Shown here: one piece after another, positions 62,354-64,000 of the stretch | Position numbering within the stretch: position 1 is the first letter of the stretch | Layout: each line of letters opens with the position of its first letter | NCBI RefSeq assembly: GCF_036370855.1 | Contig: NC_088100.1 | Span: 36,964,563-37,028,562 of the forward strand | Reading direction: 5' to 3' | DNA length: 64,000 nucleotides | Source of the DNA: Dromaius novaehollandiae | Taxonomy: Eukaryota; Chordata; Aves; Casuariiformes; Dromaiidae | Program-made: the position numbers and the translations under genes | Notes under the pieces: generated by a model | Databases searched by the model: none | Told to the model about the DNA's origin: nothing | Seen by the model: the letters and a program-made list of their open reading frames with translations, nothing else

Positions 62354-64000
62354 GTTCACAAATGCATGAACACCTTATGCAAAAGCAGCATCCTGAACCA
62401 TACATTTCCCCTATCATCATGGGATATTGGCAGAAAGCAAGCATTTTTCTATTCTTCTTGATTAAACACACACTGCTGATGTAAATGGGAATGAACCCAC
62501 TGATTTCCATGGAGCTCTGTGTAAGTTAAAGAGGCCAACTCAGACTGCAACACAATTAGATGTTGCAAAGGCATCTTGCTCTTCTCTCAATGACAAATTA
62601 TCATAGTATGTGCTTCCCACTAAGATGGATACACTGTCCAGATACCTAATAAGTTCCCCACTCTCTTCAGTTCTAACTGAAACAGATAAAATTTTAAATA
62701 TTTATTTAAGCATTATGACCCCGAAACCACACTAACTTAATGCCAGGTTTATGTTTATGCTCCAGGAGCAATCTTATTTTATTCAAAACTTTAAAAGATA
62801 ACAAGTGTGCTCAGATGCTGTTTTAGGAATGAGACCTTTCAGCACAGTAGTCATCTACTCCTTTCCTACCTGCCTCCTCTGCACCTGGAGGACAAATGCT
62901 TACACTGAACAAATGCAGTCTGAGCTTAACTTGAAAAAATGCACAGCATTTTTTTTACCTTCATCTTTTCCTCCTGATCTTGAGATGGAAGTAGTTAATG
63001 GACCAGACTAACCAGAATGCAAAGGTTATGTCTGCCTTCACGGCCAATACAAGCAATGGTCATATAATCAAATAGGCCATGCTTTTGAACCTACACAGAA
63101 ACATTTTTTTTTTCTGTTTTTGTTTTCTTTAATAAAGAAGCATTCTCTTAAACAGAGAACTTGATTGCAATGACCTTGAAGACTTACCTGGAGCAAATTA
63201 CTCCTATTGTTTCTAGAAATGACCCCTACTATAAGATAGCATCATTCCTCCACTCCTCTGAGTGAGACTTCCCCTTTCCTCTCTCCTGCAAATCTACAAC
63301 AGAAGCCTCAAAATATTTATTACACTAGGAGAGATGGCTCTGACGGAAAAAGCTTCCATCACCCTATGTCTAAAATGACTGACAAATACTGTGTATGTCT
63401 GCAAGACTGATATTGGGTCTACGGATCAGTGAAAACTTCATTTTACTGCTCAAGCTGTAGGAACTATGGTATTAGCTCCTGCCAACTTCATATTTAAGAA
63501 ATATCATTTACTTCACACACTGGAAGAACCCGTTAAGAACCCATATATATGTGTGTATATATATATAGATGGATAACTTTTACACTGAGCAAATCGCTAA
63601 AAGAACTCAGCAACAACTAACATACAATGCTAGAGATGAGGATAAATGAGATGGTGTCACTTATATGGCATCAGATAGTTATATGACTCTTTGACCAAAG
63701 AGTTTCAAAATTATTCACAAATAAGTATCTTTCAATGACAAAAATAAAAAATTCCAAAGGGCCTGAATTTCACTTCTAAATAAACTGGAAGCATGTAGCA
63801 GGAAATATTTACCATGCAAAGTAGCTTCTATAATTTAAATTTCAATTCTGTGTATAGCAAGCACATCTAAACATACACTCCATTACTTTTGTAGCCAAAT
63901 TCTGAGGTACCTTGGTGATGACTTTAATGAATCTGGCAGTATCTCACATGTGTATCACTGCCTCAAATTTTGGAAAAGAAGCAGCTGTACATTTTCAACC

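Larger units (their letters stand above)
58900..64000 (-). other. Possible long 3' UTR of a minus-strand gene
   Basis: AT-rich non-coding sequence without long open frames. It has two well-formed minus-strand polyadenylation contexts: AATAAA at 58952-58947, and overlapping AATAAAATAAA at 62353-62343. The latter is followed in the transcript direction by a T-rich and GT-containing stretch (the complement of about 62285-62335). A long 3' UTR with alternative poly-A sites, entering from a gene right of the window, would explain this. The evidence is only signal-based. An AT-rich intergenic region would show such hexamers by chance too. Confidence 0.25.

Overview
This window looks like a stretch of bird nuclear genome. 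The evidence is two long, 5'-truncated CR1-family LINE copies with the CR1 type of 3' end and reverse-transcriptase remnants. There are also three much older CR1 fragments, low overall repeat density and short microsatellites. A crocodilian or turtle cannot be excluded from sequence alone, because they also carry CR1. I see no bacterial, plasmid or phage features, no tRNA or rRNA, no CRISPR array and no intact protein-coding gene. Almost all open frames are short, lack splice context or family motifs, and fit chance expectation for 64 kb read in six frames.

Layout. 1-1.7 kb reads like the tail of a plus-strand transcript, ending at an AATAAAA signal (1677-1683). 1.7-19.5 kb is unassigned DNA with an ancient CR1 piece (about 5655-5985), a 16-bp tandem duplication (3315-3346), and a small 26-bp-period minisatellite (7345-7448). 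19.49-21.3 kb is CR1 copy A (minus strand). 21.3-39.8 kb is unassigned apart from a TTTA microsatellite, an ancient CR1 3' piece (about 26455-26850) and an unexplained CpG-bearing block (about 27890-28760). 39.77-41.92 kb is CR1 copy B (minus strand), the better preserved of the two. 41.9-53.2 kb holds an ancient plus-strand CR1 piece (about 45400-45880), simple repeats and a poly-C tract. 53.19-54.43 kb is a GC- and CpG-rich patch. It is followed by a possible minus-strand terminal coding exon (54575-54772). A diverged duplicated unit lies at about 55930-56160 and 56478-56722. From about 58.9 kb to the end there are minus-strand polyadenylation-type signals, at 58947-58952 and 62343-62353, compatible with a long 3' UTR entering from the right.

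Interpretation (inference). The window may be a tail-to-tail intergenic interval: a plus-strand gene ending near 1.7 kb and a minus-strand gene ending at 58.9-62.3 kb or, if the small exon is real, as far left as 54.5 kb. The rest is non-coding DNA with retrotransposon debris and possibly regulatory elements. I did not find a previously undescribed biological system here. The most worthwhile leads are the candidate exon beside the CpG-rich patch, the unidentified duplicated unit at 56 kb, and the CpG-bearing block at 28 kb.
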